Shown piece by piece: positions 1 to 6,184 of a stretch of 8,225 nucleotides of DNA. A program made the position numbers and the translations under genes. The notes under the pieces are model-generated. The model was not told the DNA's origin, did no database searches, and saw only the letters and a program-made list of their open reading frames with translations. The stretch comes from Pedobacter sp. Lineage in GTDB: Bacteria > Bacteroidota > Bacteroidia > Sphingobacteriales > Sphingobacteriaceae. Every line of letters begins with the position of its first letter. Positions within the stretch are counted from its first letter, which is position 1. Location: contig SEDG01000103.1 in the NCBI GenBank assembly GCA_004295885.1, forward strand, positions 1 to 8,225. Reading direction: 5' to 3'.

Positions 1-7
1 TACAACA

Positions 8-460
8 ATGGAAATTACCGAAAACGGCTTTATTTTTTCTGACGACAGCAATTTAGTAGATGTAAACGCGGTACACAATTACTTGAGCAATCAATCTTAT
101 TGGGCAAAAGGAATTCCGTCTGAATTGGTTGAAAAATCAGTTCAAAACTCTTTGTGTTTTGGCATCTACAAGGATGGAAAACAGGCTGGTTTTGCTCGTT
201 GGGTAACAGATAAATCTACTTTTGCCTACCTATGTGATGTGTATGTAGAAGAAGCTTTTCGTGGCTTGGGTTTATCTAAAAAACTAATGTCGCTGATGAT
301 GTTTCATCCAGACCTACAAGGTCTAAGGACCTACACATTAGGCACATTAGATGCTCATGGTTTATATGAACAATATGGCTTTAAAAGCCCTGAGTTTCCC
401 GAAAGAAGAATGGAGATTGTAGTGAAGGATATCTACCAGAAAATAGGAAATAGGGAATAG
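8..460 (+). CDS. GNAT-family N-acetyltransferase
   Basis: A 150-residue cytoplasmic protein with the GNAT fold. Residues 76-94 carry the acetyl-CoA pyrophosphate-binding motif A: a beta strand (LCDVYV) followed by R85-G-L-G-L-S at the start of a helix. Residues 115-125 (DAHGLYEQYGF) match the family's C-terminal motif, in which a Tyr near 'LYEQYGF' usually acts as the general acid. The family moves the acetyl group of acetyl-CoA to an amine, but the acceptor cannot be read from sequence. The length is normal for a single-domain GNAT. The ATG follows an A-rich leader (ACAACA) with no Shine-Dalgarno, as is usual in Bacteroidota. The last few codons (about KIGNRE) and the stop lie inside a repeat shared with the downstream intergenic region, so the natural C-terminus may have been altered by the repeat. 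The gene converges on the GH43 gene. Confidence 0.9.
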   Translation: MEITENGFIFSDDSNLVDVNAVHNYLSNQSYWAKGIPSELVEKSVQNSLCFGIYKDGKQAGFARWVTDKSTFAYLCDVYVEEAFRGLGLSKKLMSLMMFHPDLQGLRTYTLGTLDAHGLYEQYGFKSPEFPERRMEIVVKDIYQKIGNRE

Positions 461-502
461 AAAGCCAATCTATTCCCTATTCTCCATTTCCTATTCCCTA
501 TT
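446..502. repeat. AT-rich inverted/direct repeat between convergent genes
   Basis: AATAGGGAATAG at 449-460 is perfectly complementary to CTATTCCCTATT at 470-481 (12-bp stem, 9-nt loop). CTATTCCCTATT then occurs again directly at 491-502. The left arm contains the stop codon of the acetyltransferase, and the last copy touches the stop codon of the convergent GH43 gene. The hairpin lies where a bidirectional terminator would be expected, but no clear T-tract follows it, so termination is only inferred. A related copy lies at 1587-1606. Confidence 0.75.
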
Positions 503-1465
503 TTACAACTTGCTTTTCTTCACTCCTTCTTTTGTAATCTTTACAGGATTAATTAATCCGTCTTTATCAAATGTCATTAAATCTATGCAGGTCACACGGT
601 GATTACCGTCTGTTTCGCCTATTGGCCTGCGATGATAAATGATATACCACAAATCCTTTTTCGTGTTATGCACCACAGAGTGATGTCCTGCTCCTCTTGC
701 TATGGTTGGATCTTGCGTTAAAATCCTCCCAATACGTTTAAATGGACCTAATGGTGAATCGCCAATCGCATAAGCTACAAAGTAATTTGGACCAGTCCAA
801 CCACCTTCACTCCACATGAAATAATATTTACCATCTTTCATAAACATAAAAGAACCTTCGGTATAGCCTTCCGGCGTTATTTCCTTAAATGTAGTTCCAT
901 CTGGATATGAAATAAAACCTGTAAAATCTTTATTTAATTTGGCAATATTACAATGCGACCAGCCACCATAAATTAAATAATATTGTCCGTCTTTATCCTT
1001 AAAAACAAATTGGTCTATCGGCTGGGCCTTGTTATAGAATTTGTCTACTAAGGGTTTACCTAAATGGTCTTTAAACGGCCCTTCAGGTTTGTCTGCCACT
1101 GCCACGCCAATTCCTCCGACTTCTTTATCACTCTGTATATCATTAGCGCCAAAAAACAAGTAATACTTTCCATCTTTTTGAGTAATAGATGGGGCCCACA
1201 TTGCCTTATTAGCCCATTTAATTGAAGCTGTATCTATGATCCTTTCATGTTTTCTCCAAGTAATTAAGTCTTTGGATGAGAAGGCATCCATAAAAACCTG
1301 TTCTCTATATTTAGCCGAATAGGTTGGGTAAATCCAATACGTGTTACCAAAAACTTGACCCTCTGGATCAGCATACCATCCACGGAAAACTGGATTGCCT
1401 GATGTTTGTGCTTGTACAAACAATGGAAGCATTAACAACAAAGTGATAAATCGATTTAGTTTCAT
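503..1465 (-). CDS. Secreted glycoside hydrolase family 43 enzyme
   Basis: A 320-residue exported glycosidase. Residues 1-20 form a signal peptide (K2, R5, hydrophobic 6-17, end VQAQ). There is no lipobox Cys, so the enzyme is periplasmic or secreted rather than a lipoprotein. The rest is a single five-bladed beta-propeller of GH43 type. The likely catalytic triad is D33 (WYADPEG, general base), D151 (PIDQF, pKa modulator) and E203 (TEGSF, general acid). H261-H262 (GAGHHS) resemble the conserved His near the metal site of the family. GH43 enzymes are inverting alpha-L-arabinofuranosidases, arabinanases or beta-xylosidases, and substrate cannot be assigned here. No accessory carbohydrate-binding domain is present. 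No SusC/SusD pair or other glycosidase is nearby, so it stands apart from any polysaccharide utilisation locus. It is 145 nt downstream of rlmF on the same strand and probably has its own promoter. Confidence 0.93.
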   Translation of the reverse strand: MKLNRFITLLLMLPLFVQAQTSGNPVFRGWYADPEGQVFGNTYWIYPTYSAKYREQVFMDAFSSKDLITWRKHERIIDTASIKWANKAMWAPSITQKDGKYYLFFGANDIQSDKEVGGIGVAVADKPEGPFKDHLGKPLVDKFYNKAQPIDQFVFKDKDGQYYLIYGGWSHCNIAKLNKDFTGFISYPDGTTFKEITPEGYTEGSFMFMKDGKYYFMWSEGGWTGPNYFVAYAIGDSPLGPFKRIGRILTQDPTIARGAGHHSVVHNTKKDLWYIIYHRRPIGETDGNHRVTCIDLMTFDKDGLINPVKITKEGVKKSKL

Positions 1466-1521
1466 AATGCAAGATATAAAATTGATTTGTTTTTAGCTAA
1501 TTTCCGAGTTCACAAGTTATA

Positions 1522-1580
1522 CCGAATCCTTAACGTCAAATTTAATTCGGAGAACTTCATTTACCGAATTTGATGAAGTT
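1522..1580. repeat. Overlapping inverted repeats upstream of GH43
   Basis: Three interleaved stems can be drawn. CCGAAT (1522-1527) pairs with ATTCGG (1545-1550). AATTCGG (1544-1550) pairs instead with CCGAATT (1564-1570). AACTTCAT (1553-1560) pairs with ATGAAGTT (1573-1580). The first two are mutually exclusive because they share the ATTCGG arm. The element is 57-115 nt upstream of the GH43 start, so it could be an operator, an alternative leader structure or a remnant of the rlmF terminator. No ligand-binding RNA family is recognised. Confidence 0.45.
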
Positions 1581-1586
1581 AACTAA

Positions 1587-1606
1587 TTTCCTATTCTCTA
1601 TTTTCC
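1587..1606. repeat. Third copy of the AT-rich repeat, 3' of rlmF
   Basis: On the minus strand this reads AATAGAGAATAGGAAAT, differing at one base from AATAGGGAATAGGAAAT beside the GH43 stop (about 486-502). Both copies sit within a few nucleotides downstream of a minus-strand stop codon. This suggests a small dispersed intergenic repeat, possibly tied to transcript ends. Confidence 0.5.
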
Positions 1607-1610
1607 TAAC

Positions 1611-2558
1611 TTACCAAACCTTCACCCAATCTTTTTGTTCCTTTTCGTTTAGGTAAGTCCAAGCAATAATTCTGGTGATTTTATTTCCAGTGCTCATTTC
1701 GCTCTCCCTTATCTCTACAGCTTCTGCCCTATTTAACATCGCGTAAATGCCATCCAAGTTTCCACTTTTAGAAACTAAACTTGTAAACCAGAAACATTGA
1801 TTTTTGAATGACTTACTTTCTTCAATCATTTTCGAGATAAAACCTACCTCACCACCCTCAGTCCATAGTTCAGCACCTTGACCGCCAAAGTTAAGTACAG
1901 GTTTTGAATGATTTTTTTGCCCAAGGTTTCTGCTTTTTCTTTGCGAGCCAGCAAGCGCTTCTTCCGCGGATGCGTGAAAAGGAGGATTACAAATTGTCAA
2001 ATCAAATCTTTCTTCCTTATGTATAATATTTTTGAAAATATCTCTTTTTGATGGTTGCAATCTTAATTCTAATGCATTTTTTAAGGGAGCGTTTATGTCT
2101 ACAATATTTTTCGCAGAGCGGATTGCAATCTCGTCGATATCAGAACCTACAAAGCTCCATCCATATTCTTGATGACCTATAATTGGGTAAACGCAATTGG
2201 CGCCTACACCAACATCCAATACTTTAATCCTTTTTCCTTTGGGGATGATTTGATTGTGGCTAGAAGCTAATAAATCTGAAGCATAATGAATATAATCAGC
2301 TCTGCCTGGAATTGGCGGACATAAATATCCCTCGGGAATATCCCAGGATTCTATCTTATAAAAATGTTTAAGTAAAGCTTTGTTTAGTATTTTAACTGCA
2401 GTTGGATTGGCAAAATCTATCGATTCATCGCCGTATTTATTGACTGAGACAAAATTTATAAGCTCGGCACAAGAATCTGTTAGTGCTTTCAAATCGTATC
2501 GCGAACGATGTTTGTTTCTCGAATGTAAAGTGCTTTTCTCAGCTCCAGCTTTTTCCAT
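1611..2558 (-). CDS. rlmF: 23S rRNA (adenine(1618)-N6)-methyltransferase RlmF
   Basis: A 315-residue cytoplasmic SAM-dependent methyltransferase, close in length to E. coli RlmF (formerly YbiN, 308 aa). That enzyme methylates N6 of A1618 in 23S rRNA. The N-terminal LHSRNKHRSRYD (11-22) is the family signature. Motif I (SAM binding) is LDVGVGANCVYPIIG at 114-128, and an acidic ribose-binding site is SDID at 139-142. The catalytic motif IV is NPPF at 191-194, followed by the RlmF-specific HASAEEALAGSQRKSRNLG. Further family blocks are LNFGGQGAELWTEGGEV (222-238) and WFTSLVS (257-263). The start ATG shares its A with the TAA stop of the upstream 437-residue gene (TAATG), so the two are co-transcribed and probably translationally coupled. 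No missing residues or frameshift are seen. Confidence 0.96.
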   Translation of the reverse strand: MEKAGAEKSTLHSRNKHRSRYDLKALTDSCAELINFVSVNKYGDESIDFANPTAVKILNKALLKHFYKIESWDIPEGYLCPPIPGRADYIHYASDLLASSHNQIIPKGKRIKVLDVGVGANCVYPIIGHQEYGWSFVGSDIDEIAIRSAKNIVDINAPLKNALELRLQPSKRDIFKNIIHKEERFDLTICNPPFHASAEEALAGSQRKSRNLGQKNHSKPVLNFGGQGAELWTEGGEVGFISKMIEESKSFKNQCFWFTSLVSKSGNLDGIYAMLNRAEAVEIRESEMSTGNKITRIIAWTYLNEKEQKDWVKVW

Positions 2559-3871
2559 TAGACAGTTTTAACATCATCTTCACTGTAATCATTAATGTCT
2601 GTAATGTATCCATTAGTCAATAAAAAATCGAATAACGGTTTTGCATCTGCTGTGACAGGCATATTACTGGTAGAAATAACCTCGTGAGTTTTCTTATCAA
2701 AATATGGATAGGCAAATAGCTTAACATTTTGTGTAAACATATCACTCACATAGGCTAACAATTGACTAGAATAATTTTCGCCAAAGTTTTTTGAGTTAAA
2801 CACAAATTTTAAATTGTTAATGTTTGTAGAAATGCCCACACTTTTTGGCTTACAACGACCCAAATACTTAGCTAACCTGTTGTGACGGGTAAAGTTAGAA
2901 ACAATAACCAAGTTGCCCGTTGCACACATTTCTTCTGCCCTTTTCGCTACTGCTTCTAAATCTATATCATCTGGCGTTTCCTGTTCACTAGTTAAAACGT
3001 TGGTTAACAAAACCTCAATCATAACGGCCAAATTGCCTTCTTCAACTTTGTTTGTGCGTTTAAATTGGTCAGTAGCTTTATTAAATAAATTAAAATTTGG
3101 TAATGATTTTTGCCCAAACTTTGTACGCAAAATCATGATATCCTTTTTGTACAACAAATCTTTAGCCTGACGAGGATGACCATCTGCATCAAATATTGCT
3201 GCTGCAGAAAAATCTTTCATAATCAAATAAAGATTTAGTAAAGTATTATTCACCTCAACAAAAGCAGGACCTTTAACTGAGATCAAATCAATTTCCACTG
3301 AACCAATCGTCAAGTTATCCGCCAATGATTCTATCATCATTTTAGGATCTTGATGAAGGTAAAAAGCTGCAAAAACTAAGTTGACACCAATAATTCCTAA
3401 TACACGTTGCTGCATGTTCACATCGGTGTCTAACAAACGGACATGGAAGAATATTTCGTTAGGTAATCCCTCTGGTTCATTTTGAAAACGAATTCCAACC
3501 CAACCATGGGGTTCATTTGTACGCTTAAAATTCAAGGTAGTTACCGTGTTAGCGAAGGCGAAAAAAGTACGATTTTCATATTTCTCACCCAACAGACGCT
3601 CATTAAGCAAACCGAATTCGTGGTCTAGCATACGTAAAAGCCTATTCTGACTTACATACCTGCCAGAAGCCTCGGCTCCATAAATGGCATCACTAAAAGT
3701 CATGTCATAAGCAGACATCGTTTTAGCAACGGTACCCGCAGCCGCACCAGCTGTAAAAAAATTACGAGCAACCTCTTGGCCTGCACCTATTTCTGCAAAT
3801 GTGCCATAGATTTTCTCATTCAAATTTATTTTTAGTGCCTTCCGCTTCGTATCAAGGATTTCTCTTTCCAT
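2558..3871 (-). CDS. Conserved protein of unknown function, co-operonic with rlmF
   Basis: A 437-residue soluble protein with no signal peptide and no convincing membrane helices. I recognise it as one of a widespread conserved family whose N-terminus reads ALKINLNEKIYGTFAEIGAG and continues with QEVARNFFTAGAAAGTVAKT. It goes on SAYDMTFSDAIYG (53-65), and further conserved-looking blocks are GWVGIRFQ (123-130) and HVRLLDTDVNMQQRVLGIIGVNL within 143-165. The Gly/Ala-rich AGQEVAR...AGAAAGT segment could form a nucleotide-binding loop, but no Walker, Rossmann or catalytic motif is certain. Members sometimes carry the automatic label 'TonB-dependent receptor', which does not fit: there is no plug, beta-barrel or export signal. 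It immediately precedes rlmF with overlapping stop and start codons, so a link to RNA or translation is possible but inferred. The start is chosen because the conserved block begins soon after it. Confidence 0.85.
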   Translation of the reverse strand: MEREILDTKRKALKINLNEKIYGTFAEIGAGQEVARNFFTAGAAAGTVAKTMSAYDMTFSDAIYGAEASGRYVSQNRLLRMLDHEFGLLNERLLGEKYENRTFFAFANTVTTLNFKRTNEPHGWVGIRFQNEPEGLPNEIFFHVRLLDTDVNMQQRVLGIIGVNLVFAAFYLHQDPKMMIESLADNLTIGSVEIDLISVKGPAFVEVNNTLLNLYLIMKDFSAAAIFDADGHPRQAKDLLYKKDIMILRTKFGQKSLPNFNLFNKATDQFKRTNKVEEGNLAVMIEVLLTNVLTSEQETPDDIDLEAVAKRAEEMCATGNLVIVSNFTRHNRLAKYLGRCKPKSVGISTNINNLKFVFNSKNFGENYSSQLLAYVSDMFTQNVKLFAYPYFDKKTHEVISTSNMPVTADAKPLFDFLLTNGYITDINDYSEDDVKTV

Positions 3872-3875
3872 TTTG

Positions 3876-3883
3876 CAAAAATA
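3876..3883 (-). promoter_or_regulatory. Possible Bacteroidota -7 box before the 437-aa gene
   Basis: On the minus strand this reads TATTTTTG, a full match to the Bacteroidota -7 consensus TAnnTTTG. It ends only 4 nt before the ATG, so the transcript would be leaderless or nearly so. No TTTG -33 element is found at the expected distance. It may be chance in AT-rich DNA. Confidence 0.25.
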
Positions 3884-3890
3884 GTAAAAA

Positions 3891-4040
3891 TCATTAGTTC
3901 ATTGGTATCATTGGTTGATTGGTTTCATTGGTTTCATTGGTATCATTAGTTCATTAGTGTCATTGGGTCAATAGTTCTGTTGTAGGATTGGTTCATTAGT
4001 ATATACGTCCGGACGAATGAACAAGTGAACCAATGAACTA
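3891..4040. repeat. Degenerate TCATTRGT tandem array with inverted tail and palindrome
   Basis: The gene-free stretch from 3872 to 4110 is mostly this repeat. From 3891 to about 3980 there are roughly ten 8-9 bp units of the form TCATTGGT(N) or TCATTAGT(N), with point changes. After a perfect 10-bp palindrome, CGTCCGGACG at 4006-4015, the same unit returns in the opposite orientation (AATGAAC at 4016-4022, ACCAATGA and similar to about 4040). GTTCATT (3991-3997) and AATGAAC (4016-4022) flank the palindrome as inverted arms. Units are too short and contiguous for CRISPR. It lies between the hsp20 terminator and the start of the 437-residue gene, whose promoter must lie in or beside it. Confidence 0.8.
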
Positions 4041-4052
4041 TCAAACGACAAA

Positions 4053-4076
4053 GGGCGATATCTTTCGATATCGCCC
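4053..4076 (-). terminator. Hairpin terminator of hsp20
   Basis: A perfect 10-bp stem, GGGCGATATC (4053-4062) with GATATCGCCC (4067-4076). Read on the minus strand the loop is GAAA, a stable GNRA tetraloop, and the stem is followed by a modest T-rich run (TTTGTCGTTTG). It lies about 35 nt past the hsp20 stop codon, the expected place for its terminator. Confidence 0.8.
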
Positions 4077-4110
4077 CTGCCAACCTTAAACTCAAAATCA
4101 AACTATTGTA

Positions 4111-4542
4111 TTATGAAACTACAATTTCTTTATGTGCTTGTTTAGCGTCATCTAACTTGCCAATAGTGATGTATAAGATACCATTAGTGTATTCTGCGCT
4201 AATTTTATCAGCATCAACTCCTTCAGGCAATACAAACGACCTAGCAAATGAGTTGTATTCAAATTCCTTGCGTGTATAATCTTTTTGGCTATCTGCTTCA
4301 ACTTTTTTCTCTGCCCAAACAGAAAGGTTATCTTTTTTCAAGTCGATTTTAAAATCTTCTTTATTTAATCCTGGAGCGGCTAATTCGATTTTGTACTCGT
4401 TAGCACCTTCATAGATGTTTACATTAGGCACTTTATTTACACCGTGATTTTTATTTAATGCATCACTAAACAAAGAATCGAATACATTGTTAAAATAAGG
4501 TGCTGTGTTTCTCGTTTTGTTATTAAATTTTACTAAAGTCAT
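4111..4542 (-). CDS. Hsp20-family small heat shock protein
   Basis: A 143-residue ATP-independent holdase chaperone that binds unfolding proteins in the cytoplasm and forms oligomers. The alpha-crystallin domain spans about 39-130. It includes the strand block KIELAAPGLNKEDFKID (51-67) and the family signature SFVLPEGVDADKISAEY (102-118) followed by the NGIL turn. The C-terminal EIVVS carries the I-x-V motif (I140, V142) that docks into neighbouring subunits. The short variable N-terminus (FNNVFDSLF) is typical. The frame stays open upstream to 4662, which would add 40 residues. I choose the ATG at 4540-4542 because it has a strong GGAGG site 8 nt upstream, because the family begins here, and because the longer form would overlap the divergent thioesterase gene. 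It ends before a strong hairpin terminator and is probably monocistronic. Heat or stress control is expected for the family but no operator is visible. Confidence 0.94.
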   Translation of the reverse strand: MTLVKFNNKTRNTAPYFNNVFDSLFSDALNKNHGVNKVPNVNIYEGANEYKIELAAPGLNKEDFKIDLKKDNLSVWAEKKVEADSQKDYTRKEFEYNSFARSFVLPEGVDADKISAEYTNGILYITIGKLDDAKQAHKEIVVS

Positions 4543-4615
4543 TTTTATATCCTCCGTTATTTTATTTTTAAAATATAATTGTTCGTATTCAAACCTTATT
4601 CCAAACCAAATATTT
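4543..4615. promoter_or_regulatory. Divergent promoter region hsp20 / thioesterase
   Basis: This 73-nt AT-rich spacer must hold promoters for both divergent genes unless they start within coding sequence. Near-matches to TAnnTTTG are TATATTTT on the minus strand (4577 to 4570) and TATAATTG on the plus strand (4574-4581), each with one mismatch. They overlap, so the two polymerases would compete. TTTG motifs on the minus strand (from CAAA at 4590, 4602 and 4607) do not sit at ideal -33 spacing. The region is secure as the divergent promoter area, the individual boxes are not. Confidence 0.5.
4551..4556 (-). promoter_or_regulatory. Strong Shine-Dalgarno deciding the hsp20 start
   Basis: On the minus strand this reads CGGAGG, placed 8 nt before the ATG at 4542. 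GGAGG is a perfect anti-SD match. Such sites are rare in Bacteroidota, and the other starts in this window lack one, so it suggests high-level translation of the chaperone. It falls inside the coding part of the longer alternative frame, which supports the shorter start. Confidence 0.8.
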
Positions 4616-5104
4616 ATGTTTTTTAAGTCATTTTGGCGCAAAAAAGAAAAACCAACAGACAAAAAGTCAGTAACAGTAGGTCACATAGACACTTTCAAGT
4701 ATAAAACCAGTATCGAAATGCGTTTTGCAGATTTAGATATGATGGGCCATGTGAACAACGCCGTCTACTTTACGTATATGGAAATTGGCAGGACCAAATA
4801 TTGGAAACACGCTATTAATTGGGATTGGAAAACTACAGGGGTTGTAATTGGTCAAGCTTCTATAGATTACATAGCTCCTATTTTCTTGGAAGACAAAGTG
4901 AGCATGTATGTTCGCACCTCCAGAATTGGAAACACAAGTTTTGATTTAGAATATTTGATTGTAAAAGATGTAAATGGAAAGGAAGTAACTTGCAGCAAAG
5001 GCAAAACTGTTTGCGTGGCTTTTGATTACAGCTCAAAAAAACCATCGGCCATACCAGATAAGGAAAGAAATAAAATGATTGCTTTTGAGCAATTGGAGCC
5101 TTAA
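4616..5104 (+). CDS. Acyl-CoA thioesterase, 4HBT (hotdog) family
   Basis: A 162-residue cytoplasmic hotdog-fold protein likely to hydrolyse acyl-CoA (or acyl-ACP) thioesters. The signature is MRFADLDMMGHVNNAVYFTYM (35-55). D41 aligns with the catalytic Asp of 4-hydroxybenzoyl-CoA thioesterase, and G44-H45-V46-N47-N48 starts the central helix, as in YbgC/FadM-like enzymes. The later strands (ASIDYIAPIF, SKGKTVCVAFDY) complete one hotdog domain, and active enzymes are dimers or tetramers. The basic N-terminal stretch (about 4-17, many Lys) is extra to the domain. The frame is open back to 4505, but the added 37 residues would cross the hsp20 coding region and are not family-like, so I place the start at the ATG at 4616. 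The substrate is unknown. The next gene lies 66 nt downstream on the same strand and may share its transcript. Confidence 0.9.
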   Translation: MFFKSFWRKKEKPTDKKSVTVGHIDTFKYKTSIEMRFADLDMMGHVNNAVYFTYMEIGRTKYWKHAINWDWKTTGVVIGQASIDYIAPIFLEDKVSMYVRTSRIGNTSFDLEYLIVKDVNGKEVTCSKGKTVCVAFDYSSKKPSAIPDKERNKMIAFEQLEP

Positions 5105-5170
5105 TTAACTTGCACTCTGAGCGTATTCAATGGTAGTCTGTATAATTATTGCTAATTTTTATTTTCAAAA

Positions 5171-6070
5171 ATGATTTCAACTTCGTTAAAGCTTACAATT
5201 TCTTCACTCGCTATTTGTTTGACTCTCTCAGTTTCCCATCTTAGATCTGCAGCCCAAAACATTGTAGAACCAAAAGATACCCCGTCAGATTGGTCGAAAC
5301 CTTATGCGCCTTTCTGCATTGTGGGCAACGTTTATTATGTTGGAACTTACGATTTGGCTTGCTATCTAATCGTTACCGAGAAAGGAAATATTTTAATTAA
5401 TACTGGTCTGGCAAATTCTGAGCAAATCATAGGCGACAACATCAAAAAGTTAGGCTTTAAGTTGAGCGACACCAAGATTTTACTAACCACACAAGCTCAC
5501 TATGACCATATGGGCGCCATGGCAAATATAAAAAAAGCTACTGGAGCTAAAGTTTTAGTTAATGTAAACGATGCTCAAGTTATGAAAGACGGCGGAAGCT
5601 CAGATTATGCGCTTGGAAATGGAGTAAAAACTTATGCGCCTTTAAATCCAGATGGGTTATTGCGTGACAAAGCCCTTATTAGTCTGGGAAGCACTAGGCT
5701 GGTTATGTTAGATCATCCTGGTCATACCAAAGGTTCTTGTAGTTATATGTTAGCAGTAAAAGACAAAGCTAAAACATATAAAGTACTAATTGCGAATATG
5801 CCAACTATTGTAACAGATAAAAAGTTTAATGAGGTGGATGCTTACCCGAATATAGAAAAGGATTATGCCCGAACGTTAAAAGCAATGAAAGCTTTGTCAT
5901 TTGATATTTGGCTAGCTTCTCACGCAAATCAATTTAACTTGCATCAAAAACATAAACCCTCGGCCGGCTACAACCCGACTGCCTTTGTTGATAAAAAGGG
6001 ATATGAGAAGGCTTTGGCCGATTTGCAAAGGGCATTTGATAAAAAGGTTTTAGGAAAACCCAGCAACTAA
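5171..6070 (+). CDS. bla: Subclass B3 metallo-beta-lactamase, GOB-like (Gln116 variant)
   Basis: A 299-residue exported hydrolase. Residues 1-28 look like a signal peptide (K7, hydrophobic 8-22, end RSAA), so it acts in the periplasm. The metallo-beta-lactamase fold follows. The metal motif is Q108-A-H110-Y-D112-H113, where most B3 enzymes have His-x-His-x-Asp-His. H185 (PGHTKGS) and H251 (ASHANQF) complete the ligands, equivalent to H196 and H263 in standard numbering. Gln at position 116 is the hallmark of the GOB enzymes of Elizabethkingia, and M210 (ANMPT) falls where GOB also has Met instead of Ser221. FNLHQKHKPSAGYNP near the C-terminus also resembles GOB. GOB enzymes hydrolyse penicillins, cephalosporins and carbapenems, so that activity is the likely inference here, probably as an intrinsic environmental gene. 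There are no insertion sequences or integron features beside it. It could instead act on other lactones. A strong terminator follows. Confidence 0.92.
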   Translation: MISTSLKLTISSLAICLTLSVSHLRSAAQNIVEPKDTPSDWSKPYAPFCIVGNVYYVGTYDLACYLIVTEKGNILINTGLANSEQIIGDNIKKLGFKLSDTKILLTTQAHYDHMGAMANIKKATGAKVLVNVNDAQVMKDGGSSDYALGNGVKTYAPLNPDGLLRDKALISLGSTRLVMLDHPGHTKGSCSYMLAVKDKAKTYKVLIANMPTIVTDKKFNEVDAYPNIEKDYARTLKAMKALSFDIWLASHANQFNLHQKHKPSAGYNPTAFVDKKGYEKALADLQRAFDKKVLGKPSN

Positions 6071-6104
6071 AGGTTTACCGCCTAAGAAATTTTATTCTAA
6101 CGAT

Positions 6105-6140
6105 AAAAAACCAGCTAAGATTGGTTAGCTGGTTTTTTTT
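6105..6140. terminator. Bidirectional intrinsic terminator
   Basis: CCAGCTAA (6111-6118) pairs with TTAGCTGG (6125-6132) around a 6-nt loop. Eight T follow on the plus strand (6133-6140), and six A precede the stem (6105-6110), giving a U-tract on the minus strand too. It lies between the convergent bla gene and the membrane-protein gene and can end both transcripts. Confidence 0.92.
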
Positions 6141-6184
6141 ATGCTCTTTATCTTCCGACTGCACTTTTCTAGCTTGCCGATTTT

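Noticed and set aside
2380..2571. 63-residue plus-strand open frame
   Set aside because: It lies antisense to the start of rlmF, whose protein matches its family throughout, and the translation has no recognisable domain.
2913..3170. 85-residue plus-strand open frame
   Set aside because: It is antisense inside the 437-residue gene, with no leader or family resemblance.
2558..3871. TonB-dependent receptor
   Set aside because: The label exists for relatives, but there is no signal peptide, plug domain or beta-barrel pattern, and the protein is half the usual length.
3891..4040. Possible CRISPR array
   Set aside because: Units are 8-9 bp, contiguous and degenerate, with no spacers and no cas genes nearby.
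4543..4570. RNA thermometer (ROSE or fourU) in the hsp20 leader
   Set aside because: The leader is short and AT-rich, and I found no upstream segment that pairs convincingly with GGAGG.
4505..4615. N-terminal extension of the thioesterase resembling a signal peptide
   Set aside because: It would be read antisense through the hsp20 start, and 4HBT thioesterases of this type are cytoplasmic. The ATG at 4616 fits better.
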